The translations under genes and the position numbers were made by a program. From the NCBI GenBank assembly GCA_947652115.1, contig OX393561.1, positions 1,741,172 through 1,805,171 of the forward strand: DNA of 64,000 nt. Reading direction: 5' to 3'. The notes beneath the pieces are model-generated. The model was not told the origin of the DNA and ran no database searches. It worked only from the letters and a program-made list of their open reading frames with translations. This document shows, piece after piece, positions 49,916 to 61,919 of this stretch (position 1 is the first letter of the stretch; each line of letters starts with the position of its first letter). Source of the DNA: Blastomussa wellsi (lineage: Eukaryota > Cnidaria > Anthozoa > Scleractinia > Plerogyridae).

Positions 49916-52900
49916 ATGGATATAGAAACGTTACGAGGAGTACTCAGAGAGAATAATCAAGACCATCTGCTGAAGCATTGGGATACACTGAGCCACGGCG
50001 AACAGTCGAAGTTCTACAATGACCTCATGAGCATCGACTTTTCTGAAGTCAACCGGTCTTTTGAGAGAACGATGAACGAGACTACATGTAAATCCCTTGA
50101 AAAGAAGGATGGGAAACTAGAACCGGTTCCTTCAGGGCAAGTTGGTAGCGTCATCGGTGCAGATAACCAAAATGAGCTCAGCAGTTGGAGAGATAAAGGA
50201 CTTAAAGTGATAAGCGAAGGTAAAGTCGCCGTTTTGCTTCTTGCCGGTGGACAGGGGACCCGTTTAGGAGTTCCATATCCGAAGGGAATGTATGATGTTG
50301 GTTTACCTTCAGGGAAAACCCTTTATCAACTGCAAGCAGAGAGAATCTTAAAGGTGCAAGAACTGGCTTACAAACATACCGAAAGTAAATCGACAGTTCC
50401 TTGGTAAGTTGAAATTAATGTAATAAACCGGGCGCTCCCTAAATGTCATTAGGGAGCGCAATGACGACGGCGACGGCTAGGACGACGCCTGCTAAAAAGT
50501 GAATTTATATTTACGCACGAATCTCGTATTCTAACCTTCTCCAGTTATGACACAAGCGCTGGTCCTCTTTTTGAGCAACTCAACTGGAAACGGTTGGATA
50601 TCCAGCGTCAAATACAAGTGGCCACTATGGTCTATAAATCTATACATGGTCCCGCGCCCGACTATCTTAGTTCTCTTTTCACTAATTATGATCCACCTTA
50701 TAATTTAAGGAACTCTGAAAACAAACTAGCTGTTCCATTGCCCCGCACCAATTTCCTGAAAAATAGCTTTAGCTATAATGGTGCGGTTATCTGGAACAGC
50801 TTGTCCCCTGAATTGCGGCAAGCAAAAACACTTCAATCTTTTCGAAATGGTTGTCGCGATTTCTTCGTCTGAATCGATAAAACGCACACGGCATCTATGT
50901 AAAGCAGAATTTAATTATTTTTCTATTTTTACTATTTAAATTTTTAGATCATGTTTATACAGATTAAAGTAGATTGTAATTTTTATTATTATTATTTTAT
51001 CTGATAGATTTACCGTGTTTAAATAAAAAATAAAGTCTAAAGTCTAAAAAGTCTAAATTGCCTTGATGCATTTGGTGCATCTATCGCTTTCAAACGTAGT
51101 TCTTGTAGAAAATATATGGACGGCGTTTATTTTTAAAAAGAAAAACGAAAATTTAGCCCTCGAGGTTCAGGTTCTCCAAAGTACTCAGAAATTGGTCATT
51201 TCACGTTGTTGTTTTGCAGAATTATAACGCACGTGCTATTGTACTCCTAATTAAATCTTTTGTTTAGCGACGTTCTCGTTGATGTTGCCCTCGTGGTTGC
51301 TTAAGCTCCCTATTGTTTATGTTAGGACAACCCTCCTAAAGCACTAAGAGACTTTCATGTTGCTCTAAATGATAAAATCTTCACTTACATTTGTGCGTTT
51401 ATGCTGTTTTTATGTTCAAATAAATGTTCTTTACCAATATAGTGTGCCCTGAAAGATCAGTTCTGCTCTTGATCTGTTCGTAATTAACTTTAATTATTTT
51501 CCTTGTTAGGTAATGGTAACCTCATGACAATCAGCCAAGCATAACATTATAGTACTACTCATTGTTTCGTCCGTCGTTCTTCAAAGAGTTCCAACTCGAT
51601 GAAGCTGATTTTGGTATTCAGTACTTGCTCTGAATTACGAAGCGAACATTTTTCTTTTGAAAAAATTATTGGTTAGGTACTTTATAATTCCTTTATGGGT
51701 GGTTGAAAGGAATGGTGGGGGGGGGGGGGGGGGCAAAGGGTTGGAAATTGGGGGTTACAAGTGTAGAATTAATGTAATTAATTTCTCAAGCAGAAGATTC
51801 TTATATTGAGACAGGTTTTGAACAATGTTTCTCCTGGTGGCCAAAAACTGACACAGTAGTTCCAAAATGTTAAAAGTTGGACTTCTCAAATTTAGAAGAA
51901 GTTGAATTCTAGCTTGTCATGACTCTCAGATCACTTTCATCTTAAGGAGGCTCATAAGGGTTTTAAGCCGCANNNNNNNNNNNNNNNNNNNNNNNNNNNN
52001 NNNNNNNNNNNNNNNNNNNNNNNNNNNNNNNNNNNNNNNNNNNNNNNNNNNNNNNNNNNNNNNNNNNNNNNNNNNNNNNNNNNNNNNNNNNNNNNNNNNN
52101 NNNNNNNNNNNNNNNNNNNNNNNNNNNNNNNNNNNNNNNNNNNNNNNNNNNNNNNNNNNNNNNNNNNNNNNNTTTCCTTATTACGTAATGGTAACCTCAT
52201 GACAATCAGCCAAGCATGACATTATAGTTCTTATTGTTTCATCCGTCGTTCTTCAAAGAGTTCCAACTCGATGAAGCTGATTTTGGTATTCAGTACTTGC
52301 TCTGAATTACGAAGTGAACATTTTTCTTTTGAAAAAATTATTGGTTAGGTACTTTATAATTCCTTTATGGGTGGTTGGAAGGAATGGTGAGGGGGGGAGG
52401 GGGGGTGGGGCGAAGGGTTGGAAATTGGGGGTTACAAGTGTAGAATTAATGTAATTAATTTCTCAAGCAGAAGATTCTTATATTGAGGCAGGTTTTGAAC
52501 AATGTTTCTCCTGGTGGCCAAAAACTGGCACAGTAGTTCCAAAATGTTAAAAGTTGGACTTCTCAAATTTAGAAGAAGTTGAATTCTAGCTTGTCATGAC
52601 TCTCAGATCACTTTCATCTTAAGGAGGCTCATAAGGGTTTTCAGCCGCACACACGCGCTTTCATAGCTCGCGTCAGCTTTGGATCCAAATTCCATTAAAG
52701 ATGCGCGCGCTACATCTGAAATCCACTAAACCGGAAATGAAATATGCGAAAAACATTTCTTTTTATCCCAAAAATTACCTTGATTTTTTGCATGCGATTA
52801 ACAATCAATAGGCTGATTCAAATAGAAAAGTTTGGGCAAAAATTATCAAGTGGAATTTCTTGCAATTTATAAAATGCCTTTTTCAATATAATTAAATTTC

Positions 52901-55900
52901 CACCAGATTTTTTTTAAATATTGGCAGGCAAGATGTAGAATTAAGGGAGCTTTTAAATAACGAAATAAAAATGGCAGGTGACCGACTTAGTTTTAAGATA
53001 ATTGCCAAAAACTGCAATTTTGGAGGTCTTTTGTCACTGGCGGGGTGTTGCCATGGTAACTGCTATGACGTCATTAATATTCTTAAAGTATTGCCCAACA
53101 ACTGAGTTTTAAATCTATTCATACTTTGCCTGAATGATCTTAAGCACTTTTCTGTAATCTTGCATTGTTTTACAAGCACTACACTAGTGAGAAACTCTTT
53201 CGAACCTCCTTAAATCTAGCATTTGTGAAAAAATATGAGGCTCCTTGACATATTTATTACAAAATGAGCTATTTGTTTATATAGTATACAGTTCTAGAAA
53301 CTCTCCCTTCTGGTCCAAGGAACTGAATGAAAGGGATTTAGGATTTCAGAAAGAGACTAGAATGTTTTTTGCAGAAAAAAAAATACAACACTATATATCC
53401 CATCATGCTCCTGTCCACAGGCAGCCCAAGCTCGTGCTGCAACTCAGGTTCACATAATTTGCATAATAGCTGGCACATTTAAGCAAACCGAAACACTGCC
53501 AAATCTTAATAAAACTGCCTTACCTTAATACTTTTCTTGTTCTCTGAACGCTTATTTTACGGATCCTTGGCCATTTAGTTCTCCACTACAAAGAAGAGAA
53601 CAAGGCTGCACACTCCAGTTCAGAATCCCCAACGAACAAAGCGAAAAAATCCGAGCTTAAAATAGTCGAACAGCCTCAAATCCATTGCGAGTTTCAAGAG
53701 TTTTATTTTTACTCGACAGCAAAGCAGTCCGGGCCCTATCATCAACACCAAGCAGCTGTTTGTTTTAAAAAAAGATTGCCATTGTGTCTTTACACTCTGA
53801 CCACAACACACGACCATTGAAAAACTCCTTGGTAACCTAAAAATAAAACGGTCACTTGGCATCGATGACAGGGCCTGGACTGCCTTGGTGTTGAGTTAAA
53901 ATGAAACTAGAACATCTTTTCTTGGAACTCGCAATTGTTTTGAGGCTTTTTGAACATTTTAAGCTGGGATTTTTCACTTCACTCATAGGGGATTCTGAAC
54001 TGAAGTGTGCAGCTTTGTTCTCTTCTTTGTAGTGGAGAACCCAGAAAAAATTTTCCCATACAAACTGTTATATTTTTTGCCATGACAGCTGTTACACAAT
54101 GTTAACCTGCCTCACAGCATGAGCTTGGGCTGCCTGTGTCCTCTCTTACTGTTCCACATTAACAACTTCAGGAGCAGGCCACTGAATGTTAGGGGGGATG
54201 GAGGTTGGCTAATTTGAGCAGAAATCTTGCACAAAAAGAAGGAGAAAGGAATGTAAAACAAACCCAAGAAACTAGGTAGCAGTGAGAAAAGTTTTTCCAC
54301 AAACACAAGTCAGAAAAAATTCCAGCTCAAAAAATTGGCCAACCCTCTCAAGAATTGAATGGTCAGTAGTCCCTTAGACTCATTGGTCTTTGCTGCGTTC
54401 AAGGTACATCATGACAAGTGAACACACCATGGGCGAAACCAAAAGATTTTTTGAGGAGAACAATTACTTTGGATTGCGGAGAGATGACGTGATAATGTTT
54501 GAGCAGCACACCCTTCCATGTTTGACAATGGATGGAAAAGTAATTCTTGATGAGCCTGGGAAAGTTGCACGAGCTCCTGGGGGTAATGGCGGCTTGTATG
54601 AAGCCCTGGGGGATAGTAATCAGGTTAATATTGGCATGATGAAGAAGCGTGGAATAGAATATGTTCATGTTTACTGTGTGGATAACATTCTTGTCAAGAT
54701 GGCGGATCCTGTGTTCATAGGATTCTGTATTGACAAGTCAGCAGAATGTGGAGCTAAGGTTGGTACATTTTACATGATTTGTCTATGTAGAAATAATAAA
54801 AAACATTTTTGAGAATACAATACAGTGTACCTTGGACCATCATTTTAAGGTTAACTTTAGTATTAAAATTACTTCTTTTAAGGCAGTTTTGAAAGGGGTT
54901 AAAGAGCCAAAATTTGAGATCGTTTATAAAAATATGTTCAAAATTGTGAATTTGGTAATGTCTTTATCTTATTGTCCAAATGACCTTAATGTTTAGGTGG
55001 TTGAGAAAACCATGCCGGAAGAGAAAGTTGGAGTTGTGGTTAAATGTGATGGGAAATACCAGGTGAGTTTTAATGCAATGGGGGATGCGGGAGCTACATA
55101 CAGTTTGTGTATTTGCTACCTTTATTATTCTGAACACTTGGCATCGCTTATTTTTCTTACACCTGCAAACTCTGTGGTATGGCTCCCAGATGCCCATTCA
55201 TTTAACTTCTGTTCTTTGCCAAAATCGTCTGGATCTAAGGGACCAAAATTGAAATAATTAGAACTTGTATAACTCATACTGGGTAACTTATTTTCGATAC
55301 ATGTACATACCTGTCATGTTGTGCACCTCTTAAGATAATTTTCTCCTGGTGTCCAGAAGGGCTATCAAATTTTCAGTGTCAAGAGATCCAATTTTGTGTC
55401 CTGCTTTGTATTTTTTTTCAATGGGAAAGAGGGAAATGGATGGGGGGGAGGGGTGGGGGTAAGGATATGGAATGTTTGTAAAGCTCTTGTAGTTGAATCT
55501 ACAAAAAATATTATTCATTGTGATCAAACAGATATATTCATCACAAGACTACCAATTGAAAGTTTCCTTAGCAAAGTCATGTGGTTCCTTGAACACCTTT
55601 CCTTGACTGTGCTGAAAAAAGGTCGCATGTCTGGTGATATAATCTTAAAAAGCAAATGAATCATTAGAAATGACAGCAGTAATAAGGTTTCTTCTGGTCT
55701 GAATAATTATTCTTTTGATTCCTGACAGTCATCAGGGCTCTCCCTTGTTTTCAGCACACGGTTACCGCCTGATAAGGAGAGCCCTGCAGTCATACACAGA
55801 CCATGATACCTGACTTTGTCCTTAGGGCACACACAAACATGAGCTAGTTTAGTTCTTGTCAAAAACGTTTTGCAGCATACAGGCTATAATTTCTAATCTT

Positions 55901-58900
55901 TAAGATGAGACCTGTCAATGCATCAAAACAACTTTAACAGACCACTTGACGTTATTTCATGGAAAAAACCCTCCTTGGCTAAAGTTAATCCAAGTCATAA
56001 AGCAAGAATATTCAGCTTCTCACACTTTACAATTGTCACATTGATCAGTCAAATTTCACACCTTTGCATGTAGTTTCTTGTCCAGGTGCTGGAGCTACAT
56101 GTATTAATTATGGCATAAATTATTTGAAGTTTTCCAGTTACATGTACTCTGCTCTTTGTATACAGGGACTGTCAAAGTTTTGAATAAATCACACAGGGGA
56201 ACCTGCACACTTGTGCACGTACTGCAGCAGCTAGCTGTGAATCACACAAACTTCACAAGTTTGTTTGACTTGCGTGACTGCTTCCCTAGAAACTTTCAAA
56301 AGGACAAAACAAGAAAGATGTAAAAACTGCATTTGTGCAGAGTATGACGTCCAGTTTTAATGTGCATTATGCACATTAAACTTAATGTTTGTAGTATTTT
56401 AAATAAGTATTTTTAATCAGGTTGTGGAGTACAGTGAAATATCAAAAGAACTTCAAGCAATGAAAGACCCAGAGAACAATGCTAGGCTCTTATTTAGAGA
56501 TGGAAACATATGCAATCATTTCTTCACCGTGGACTTCTTGGAGAAAATTGTAACGTAAGTGGTAATATGAGCTCAAGATGATAAGCTCATTATAATCCTC
56601 TGCTTGTAATACACTTGAATGCAATTTGAACCCTCTTGGTGGCATCCTGTCACTATTTTCTTGTGGTAAAATTGATTATAATTAATAGTTCTTTAGTTAA
56701 CTATAAGTCAGAGAATGTCTGGTCGTGCATTGGCCAGCCCTAAAAACGAAGTGATAAATGTGCAGAGTTTCTTGACATGACTCTCTGCATTTGGGTGTTG
56801 GTTCAGGCCACATCCATTCAGGTCAATGTTATCCTCAAGCAACCATGCAATTGGGTTGGCCCTAAAAGGTCTACTGGACAGGTATAAGCTGTATTTTTAA
56901 TCCTAGCTGTGAATCTCTAGTTGCTTTGATTTCAAGTCCTCCGCCTGGTGATCGTTGTGGAGTATTGCAGCTGTTTCTTACCTCTTTAGGTCAGAAGGCC
57001 ACATTTGCCAATTGATTTATTCTCTCATTTTGGCCAGACAACCAGTACCTTGACTTCACTGGTCACTTAAGTTGAACAAGCTCTAAACACCGCTCTTGCA
57101 ACAAGAATTGCCCTGCATATGATTAAATGTGTTACAACAATCCTTCAACAAAATACTGTGAAGCCAGAGTCAGATGGTTGCATATGCATGGTATGGCTGT
57201 TAAACAGCAGGCCTCTGCAGCTGGCTTGTTGCTAACTCTGGCATTCAGTTTATTCCTTTTAACACAAGATCTGGTCATTTCATTGTCATACAATGACCTG
57301 TTATTAAGGTTAATTTAAATACTTCAGTGTGTTCTATTAACACCAGATTTTGACTGTACACTCAAAACTAAAGATAAGGCTTCCTTTTAAAAAACAGTTC
57401 AATGAAAATAATCAAATGATAATACCAAACTGGAACTTGTCAAAGGAATTGGAAACTTGCTCAAGCAATATTTTAATATTGATCAAAAGAACAACAGATT
57501 TGGCTGTGAGGTTTTTTATGAAAATAAGTTTAATATCTCTGTGAATAATTTTTTTTTGGCCCAACCCATAATTATTTCTACTGGGTTCAGAGCTGTTTTT
57601 GGGTTCATATCAACCCATTGGCGTCCATGCTGCCCAAAATTGGTCAGGACGAGCATTGCCCTTTGTTCCACTTCTGACATCATGTTTGACCGAAAAAGGC
57701 ATCACTTAAACCCAATCTCTGCAGGAGGAAAAGGTCTTTCCATTAATACCCAGATCTGCATGAGAGTCAATTAAGTATGAAATACACACAGAAATGCTTA
57801 GAAATTTGAGTGAAAAACTTGGGAGAATAATTACCTCAACTATTGTTGGCTACTACTTGGCAATAATTTCCTGTTTGGATAACACATTCTCTGGAATTTT
57901 TGGACTGAAGGCAAGCCCAGTATAAGGCGAACAAGTGTAGCAAAAAGATAAGAAAAGAAGAAAAAGGAAAAGTGAACAAACAGTGATGGATTGCTTTTAA
58001 CCCAATGCTCGTGGAAAGGCAGGCATGTTTTTTGAGTATTTGGGAGCAGATTTAGCTCATAACCGATCAAGTAAAATGTCAAATGTCCAAAAAAGCACTT
58101 CCAAAACATCTCTTGGGCACCAATGGGTTAAAGATTAGTTTTTTGTGTCTACTTTCAAAGTCACTCAGTTAAAAGGTATTAATTTCAAGCAAATTCTTCT
58201 CACTTGGTGTAGAATTATTTTGATGCCAGATGTATTTTTCAGGTGGTACAAAGTTATTCTTACTGATTGGCAAGACAGCAAAATTACATAACTAAGCAGC
58301 CAATGAAATATGGCTGCCAGTATATAGTTACTAAGGATAGCTAAACTTCCATTGCAAGAAATATACAAACACACATTCTTTCGGTCTCTTCTGTTCCAGC
58401 TTATGTTTCACTGTTTTATAAAAGTTTAAAACGTATAATTATGACCAATCTGCTGACTTGAGGGTTTATTATTCTTTTTTTCTTTCAGAGAGTATGAAAC
58501 ATCGCTGAAGTTCCATGTTGCCAAAAAGAAGATCCCATTTGTTGATGATGGTGGCAGAAGGTTGGTAAAGAATATCTGTGAAATAAACCTCAAATGAATC
58601 CTCAGCATCAAAAGAATTCAAAATGCTTGTTGTCCAATCAGAATCTTGCATTTCTCAGTCTGGATTTATTTTCTGTAAAATGCCGTTTCACCCAAGCAGC
58701 AGATGCTCTTCATTATTACATACTGTAAACATATATAAACTAAGAGTTATCAAAATGTGGGTTTTTTAAACAGGTTTTTAACTGATTTGATTGGCTAGAA
58801 TTCAACAAACTAAGTGATTCCAATCAAATCAACTGTCTTAAACTTTCTTAAAGGAGCACTGTCACGGTATTTTGGTATCATTTTAAAATGCTGAAATATG

Positions 58901-61711
58901 TTCCTGCATCAATGGAAAACCAAAAAATAATGGTGTAGTTTTGTTACCTAGGACTATATCACTACACTGAAACCGTTTTTTGTCGCCTATCACTTAAGAT
59001 GGCAAGGATGGAAGTGGATTGAAATTTGAAAAAACTAGCCAGTTTATTCAAATTATTAAGCCATGAAAATATCGTCAGAAGCATGTTATGGAAAAGGTCT
59101 CATGATAACCACTAGTCAGACATGATGGGAAGTCTGTAGCCATAGTTATTGCTATGCCGATCTCTAATATGTATTTTTTAAACATGGCAGCCAAATGTAA
59201 AACTCTATTGCAATCAGCCAAATTATCGCAATTTATTATTATTGTATAAGTAAGTAACATTATGTGAAAGTGATACAGGACATTACGTGGCCGTGCAGCA
59301 ATATGAAATTTCATGAGTGAGCGCAGTGAAATATTTTTTAACACAAGAAGATAAATTTTGTATCTCAGTCCAAGTGGCCATGAAATGTTTTATTTATTAC
59401 ATAAACAGCAAATGAATCCAAACCATTTCAAATTGAATTTGTTTAACAAGGGTAGCCATAATAGTCTTTTGACTAACAAACTAGTGGCCACCGGATTCCT
59501 GATCGAATTGGAATTTAGAACTGTTAGTTTTTGTGGAGGGAGAAAAACCGTACAACCTGGAGAAAAACCCTTGGGGCAAGCACAACAACCAACAACAAAC
59601 TCAGCCCACATATGACGCCGGGTTCAGGAATTGAACCCAGGCCAAATTGGTGGGAGGCAAGCGCTATCACCACTGCACCAACCCTGCTCACTTTAGCTGC
59701 AAAAGGTGTGATTTATTATGTAATTATAACGGTGGTGATCTTTTCACATGTGAAGATATCATGTTTTCGTGCAAAAGCTCACCTGGTATTTCACTGGCGT
59801 TTATATAATTATAATACATTATTTTATTTTATGTAATGTAAGTTGTTTTTTGTATTACAGCACGACGCGCCTAACTGTGGCCACCCAACAAACTTTTTTG
59901 ACAAGTTAGCCAATCAGAGTTGTCCTGCCTCCTTGTTAAAAGCGTGACAGGTTTCGTGAGAACAGCTTTGAAAATTCCTAGGAGGCAGGACAGCTCAAAC
60001 AAATTCATGCTCTCCGATTGGCTAATTATAACTTGTCAAAAAAGTTTGTTGGGTGGCCACAGTTAGGCGCGTCATGCTATAAATTAATAGACAAGTCTGA
60101 TTATTAAAAAATAGTCGTAGGAAGTCAGCTTACTTGTAGCCAATATACACATTTTGAGTTTATAAACAATGAATGATGTTAGACTGCTGTTATCTTATTG
60201 TTTCATTTAGAATCAAACCGACAGAACCAAATGGTATAAAGTTGGAGAAGTTTGTCTTTGATGTGTTTGAGTTTGCAGAGTAAGCCTTACATTACTTTTC
60301 AAAATACCATTTTAAAGGGACACTGTCATGGTATTTTGGCATCATTTTAAAATGATTAAAATAATATGTTGTTGCATCAATGGAAAACCAAAAATAATGG
60401 TGTAATTTTGTTACCTACACTATATCACCACACTGAAATTCTCATCGTGTTATCGCAAATGTCTCTTTAAGAAGATTTGTTCCTGAAGTCTCAGCCAGGC
60501 TAACCAAGAGCTCTGAAATTTGCTATGTAATCACTCCCTAAATATTTCCTAATATCATTTTTGTTGCACTTCACAATTTTCTGTTGTGAATTCTATTATT
60601 AGAAAACTTGCTGTGTTAGAAGTTGCAAGAGAAGAAGAATTTTCTCCTCTCAAAAATGGCAAAGGTTCACCATCTGACAGTCCAGAAACAGCAAAAAGGG
60701 ACTTATTAAATTTACATTGTAACTACATAGTCAGAGCTGGTGGAAAACTCATTAACACCAATGGGTGAGTTCATTTTTACAACTGCATAAAAACTAAAAC
60801 AAACAGAAAATAACTACTGTCAATTAATCTTTCTTTTGGTATTAGGGTCCTGTTTGTTGTATCTGTTATTCATTAAATTTAATTATGTTTTTCTTTGTCC
60901 TGCTTATAGGTTCAATTCTGTATTCTGTGAAATTTCCCCTCTTCTGTCCTATGCTGGAGAGGTAAGTATATTAATTGAAGTAGTAAGTAAAAAGAATGTA
61001 ATTGAAGTTATATCCCAACTGGCTCACATCGGCTGGCCCTTAAAGGGACCTAGTCAGCCTCCGCCATTTTCGATGGCATCAAAATTATGGAAATTGTGTG
61101 GTGAAGCGAAATCGTATTGCATTGCTGTAGGTTTATGTTACTGGAAGTGTTTAAATTACCTTTAACAAGTTTCTTAAGGGTCTGGATTTCTTTCGTTTCG
61201 ACACGACCCACGTAAGATATATAATACTGAAACTCGCATGTAAACAATAACAAAGTTGTGGCTGACTTATAGGGCCCTTTAACACCAGTTTCTGTAGCAT
61301 GGAACAGCCATAGATATTTGTTGCTTCCCGTGGATGGGATGCTAGCCCATTGGACGGTTACCACCAAGCAATTTGCCTGTACCAATTCAGGGGGGGGGGG
61401 GAGGCACTGAAGAACCCAATACAAAATCAGAAAAATCAACCCAAAGACCATTCAATGTGGAGTACTTACCACTTATTAGGCCAGCATACTCATACCTCCA
61501 CCTATTTATTGAATCCCTTCGTAATTTTGTGGAAGGGACAATTCTCTAACGTTGGATGCCATAGAAGGGTCAATGTTTGGCTCTGTTTTGTTTTTAGGGA
61601 TTGGAAGGCAAGGTGAAAGGAAAGGAGTTTTCAGCAACAGAGGAAATTCATCTCAAGCCTGATACAGAAGAGAAAAATGGAGAGCCAGTTTGCAAGAAAA
61701 GCAAATCTTAA
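49916..61711 (+). CDS. UAP1: UDP-N-acetylhexosamine pyrophosphorylase, gene B
   Basis: Same enzyme as gene A. Exons: 49916-50403 (or another first-exon copy), 54404-54758, 54997-55062, 56421-56554, 58489-58560, 60211-60279, 60603-60764, 60910-60961 and 61598-61711. Borders are GT-AG and every intron phase equals that of gene A. The sum is 503 codons. [10 protein letters not shown] is at residues 109-118. Exon 2 has the [16 protein letters not shown] block, and exon 8 has [12 protein letters not shown]. Exon 1 here is the nearest copy visible to exon 2, but a nearer one may be hidden in the gap. An upstream in-frame ATG at 49859 gives a 19-residue extension with an LRYFS motif, conserved in all three copies. 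The gene looks intact. It arose with gene A by an older tandem duplication. Confidence 0.92.
50450..51312. mobile_element. TIR element carrying a LINE fragment, unit 3
   Basis: Counterpart of 43968-44830, in intron 1 of UAP1-B. The LINE frame is at 50594-50872 and upstream. Confidence 0.75.
51973..52172. other. Assembly gap (200 N)
   Basis: Sequence left of the gap corresponds to unit 2 position ~45490, while sequence right of it restarts at the equivalent of ~45015. The right side has different bases, so it is another copy and not an unmerged overlap. The stated size is probably nominal. Confidence 0.95.
52173..53044. repeat. UAP1 boundary duplication, right-end copy
   Basis: Matches the last ~870 bp of units 1 and 2 and runs on without the tandem join into single-copy intron sequence (GGGGTGTTGCC). 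In several positions it is closer to unit 1 than to units 2 and 3, so it is the original right end or the end of a further unit. Confidence 0.88.
53416..54140. repeat. Long foldback element in UAP1-B intron 1
   Basis: The left arm (53416 to ~53750) begins CACAGGCAGCCCAAGCTCG and the right arm (~53862-54140) ends with the complement. Internal blocks such as TCCACTACAAAGAAGAGAAC also pair. Loop about 105 nt. No protein-coding capacity; the open frames inside are incidental. Confidence 0.85.
55727..55787. repeat. Short inverted repeat in UAP1-B intron 3
   Basis: CAGGGCTCTCCCTT and AAGGAGAGCCCTG bound a ~60 bp palindromic element. The rest of intron 3 (55063-56420) shows nothing else clear, apart from a poly-G stretch near 55440. 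Confidence 0.55.
57608..58130. repeat. Possible TIR element in UAP1-B intron 4
   Basis: AACCCATTGGCGTCC at the left and GGGCACCAATGGGTT at the right are inverted copies with two mismatches. The interior has no coding frame I recognise. Confidence 0.4.
58852..59000 (+). repeat. TTAAAGG-type repeat, intron 5
   Basis: Shares GGTATTTTGGYATCATTTTAAAAT and the following ~90 bp with the element at 60312-60472. The right end is not clear. Confidence 0.55.
59440..59700 (-). repeat. tRNA-derived SINE, tRNA-Gly-like head
   Basis: On the minus strand GGTTGGTGCAGTGGTGATAG (box A side) and GGGTTCAATTCC (box B) form a tRNA-like head whose loop CTCCCAC suggests tRNA-Gly(CCC). The body with GGTTTTTCTCCAGG is a conserved SINE domain I recognise from cnidarians. 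Located in UAP1-B intron 5. Confidence 0.7.
59865..60072. mobile_element. MITE with ~45 bp terminal inverted repeats
   Basis: ACGCGCCTAACTGTGGCCAC at the left has an exact complement at the right, and pairing continues through the TTTTTTGACAAGTT region. 208 bp in UAP1-B intron 5. A second inner pair (GTCCTGCCTCC/GGAGGCAGGAC) adds to the foldback. Confidence 0.85.
60312..60472. mobile_element. MITE, TTAAAGGGACA ends
   Basis: Left end TTAAAGGGACA and right end TGTCTCTTTAA form a TIR with one mismatch. It fills most of UAP1-B intron 6 and is related to 58852-59000 in intron 5. Confidence 0.7.
61040..61282. mobile_element. MITE-like element in UAP1-B intron 8
   Basis: TTAAAGGGACCTAGTCAGCC at the left matches, imperfectly and inverted, GGCTGACTTATAGGGCCC at the right. 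243 bp, no coding frame. Confidence 0.6.
61290..61400 (+). repeat. Decayed SINE-like fragment
   Basis: GTGGATGGGATGCTAGCCCA and GAGGCACTGA recall the core at 22709-22945. A poly-G run lies within it. Confidence 0.45.
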
Positions 61712-61756
61712 ATGTAAACTACGCGATACAAACACTAGGTGAAGAGTAAAGTTGGC

Positions 61757-61792
61757 CCCCTGTGACGACGCTCTGTGGGCTCGTCACAGGGG
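61757..61792. repeat. Perfect 12 bp hairpin just after UAP1-B stop
   Basis: CCCCTGTGACGA and TCGTCACAGGGG pair perfectly with a 12 nt loop, 46 bp after the stop codon and so probably in the 3' UTR. The surrounding 61757-61905 shares words with the MITE at 63165-63405. Confidence 0.65.
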
Positions 61793-61919
61793 AAGGAAAG
61801 ATTGTGTGACAAACCCAAAGGACGTCTGCTTAGGAGGACCTTCCTCCTTGACCAATGTTGCTCGTTTCGGCAGTCGTTCGTTGGGCAGGAAGAACGTCTG
61901 TGTAGGAGACTATATTATT

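Larger units (their letters stand above)
45886..51972. repeat. UAP1 boundary duplication, unit 3 (cut by gap)
   Basis: Matches unit 2 at an offset of 6482 almost perfectly. I found one A/G change in the exon 9 copy. It runs into the N gap about 400 bp before its expected end. Confidence 0.93.

Noticed and set aside
39404..51972. Units 2 and 3 as a pure assembly artefact
   Set aside because: Not fully excluded, but at least one fixed base difference (Asn/Asp in the exon 9 copy) and the distinct unit 1 and right-end copies argue for a real array.
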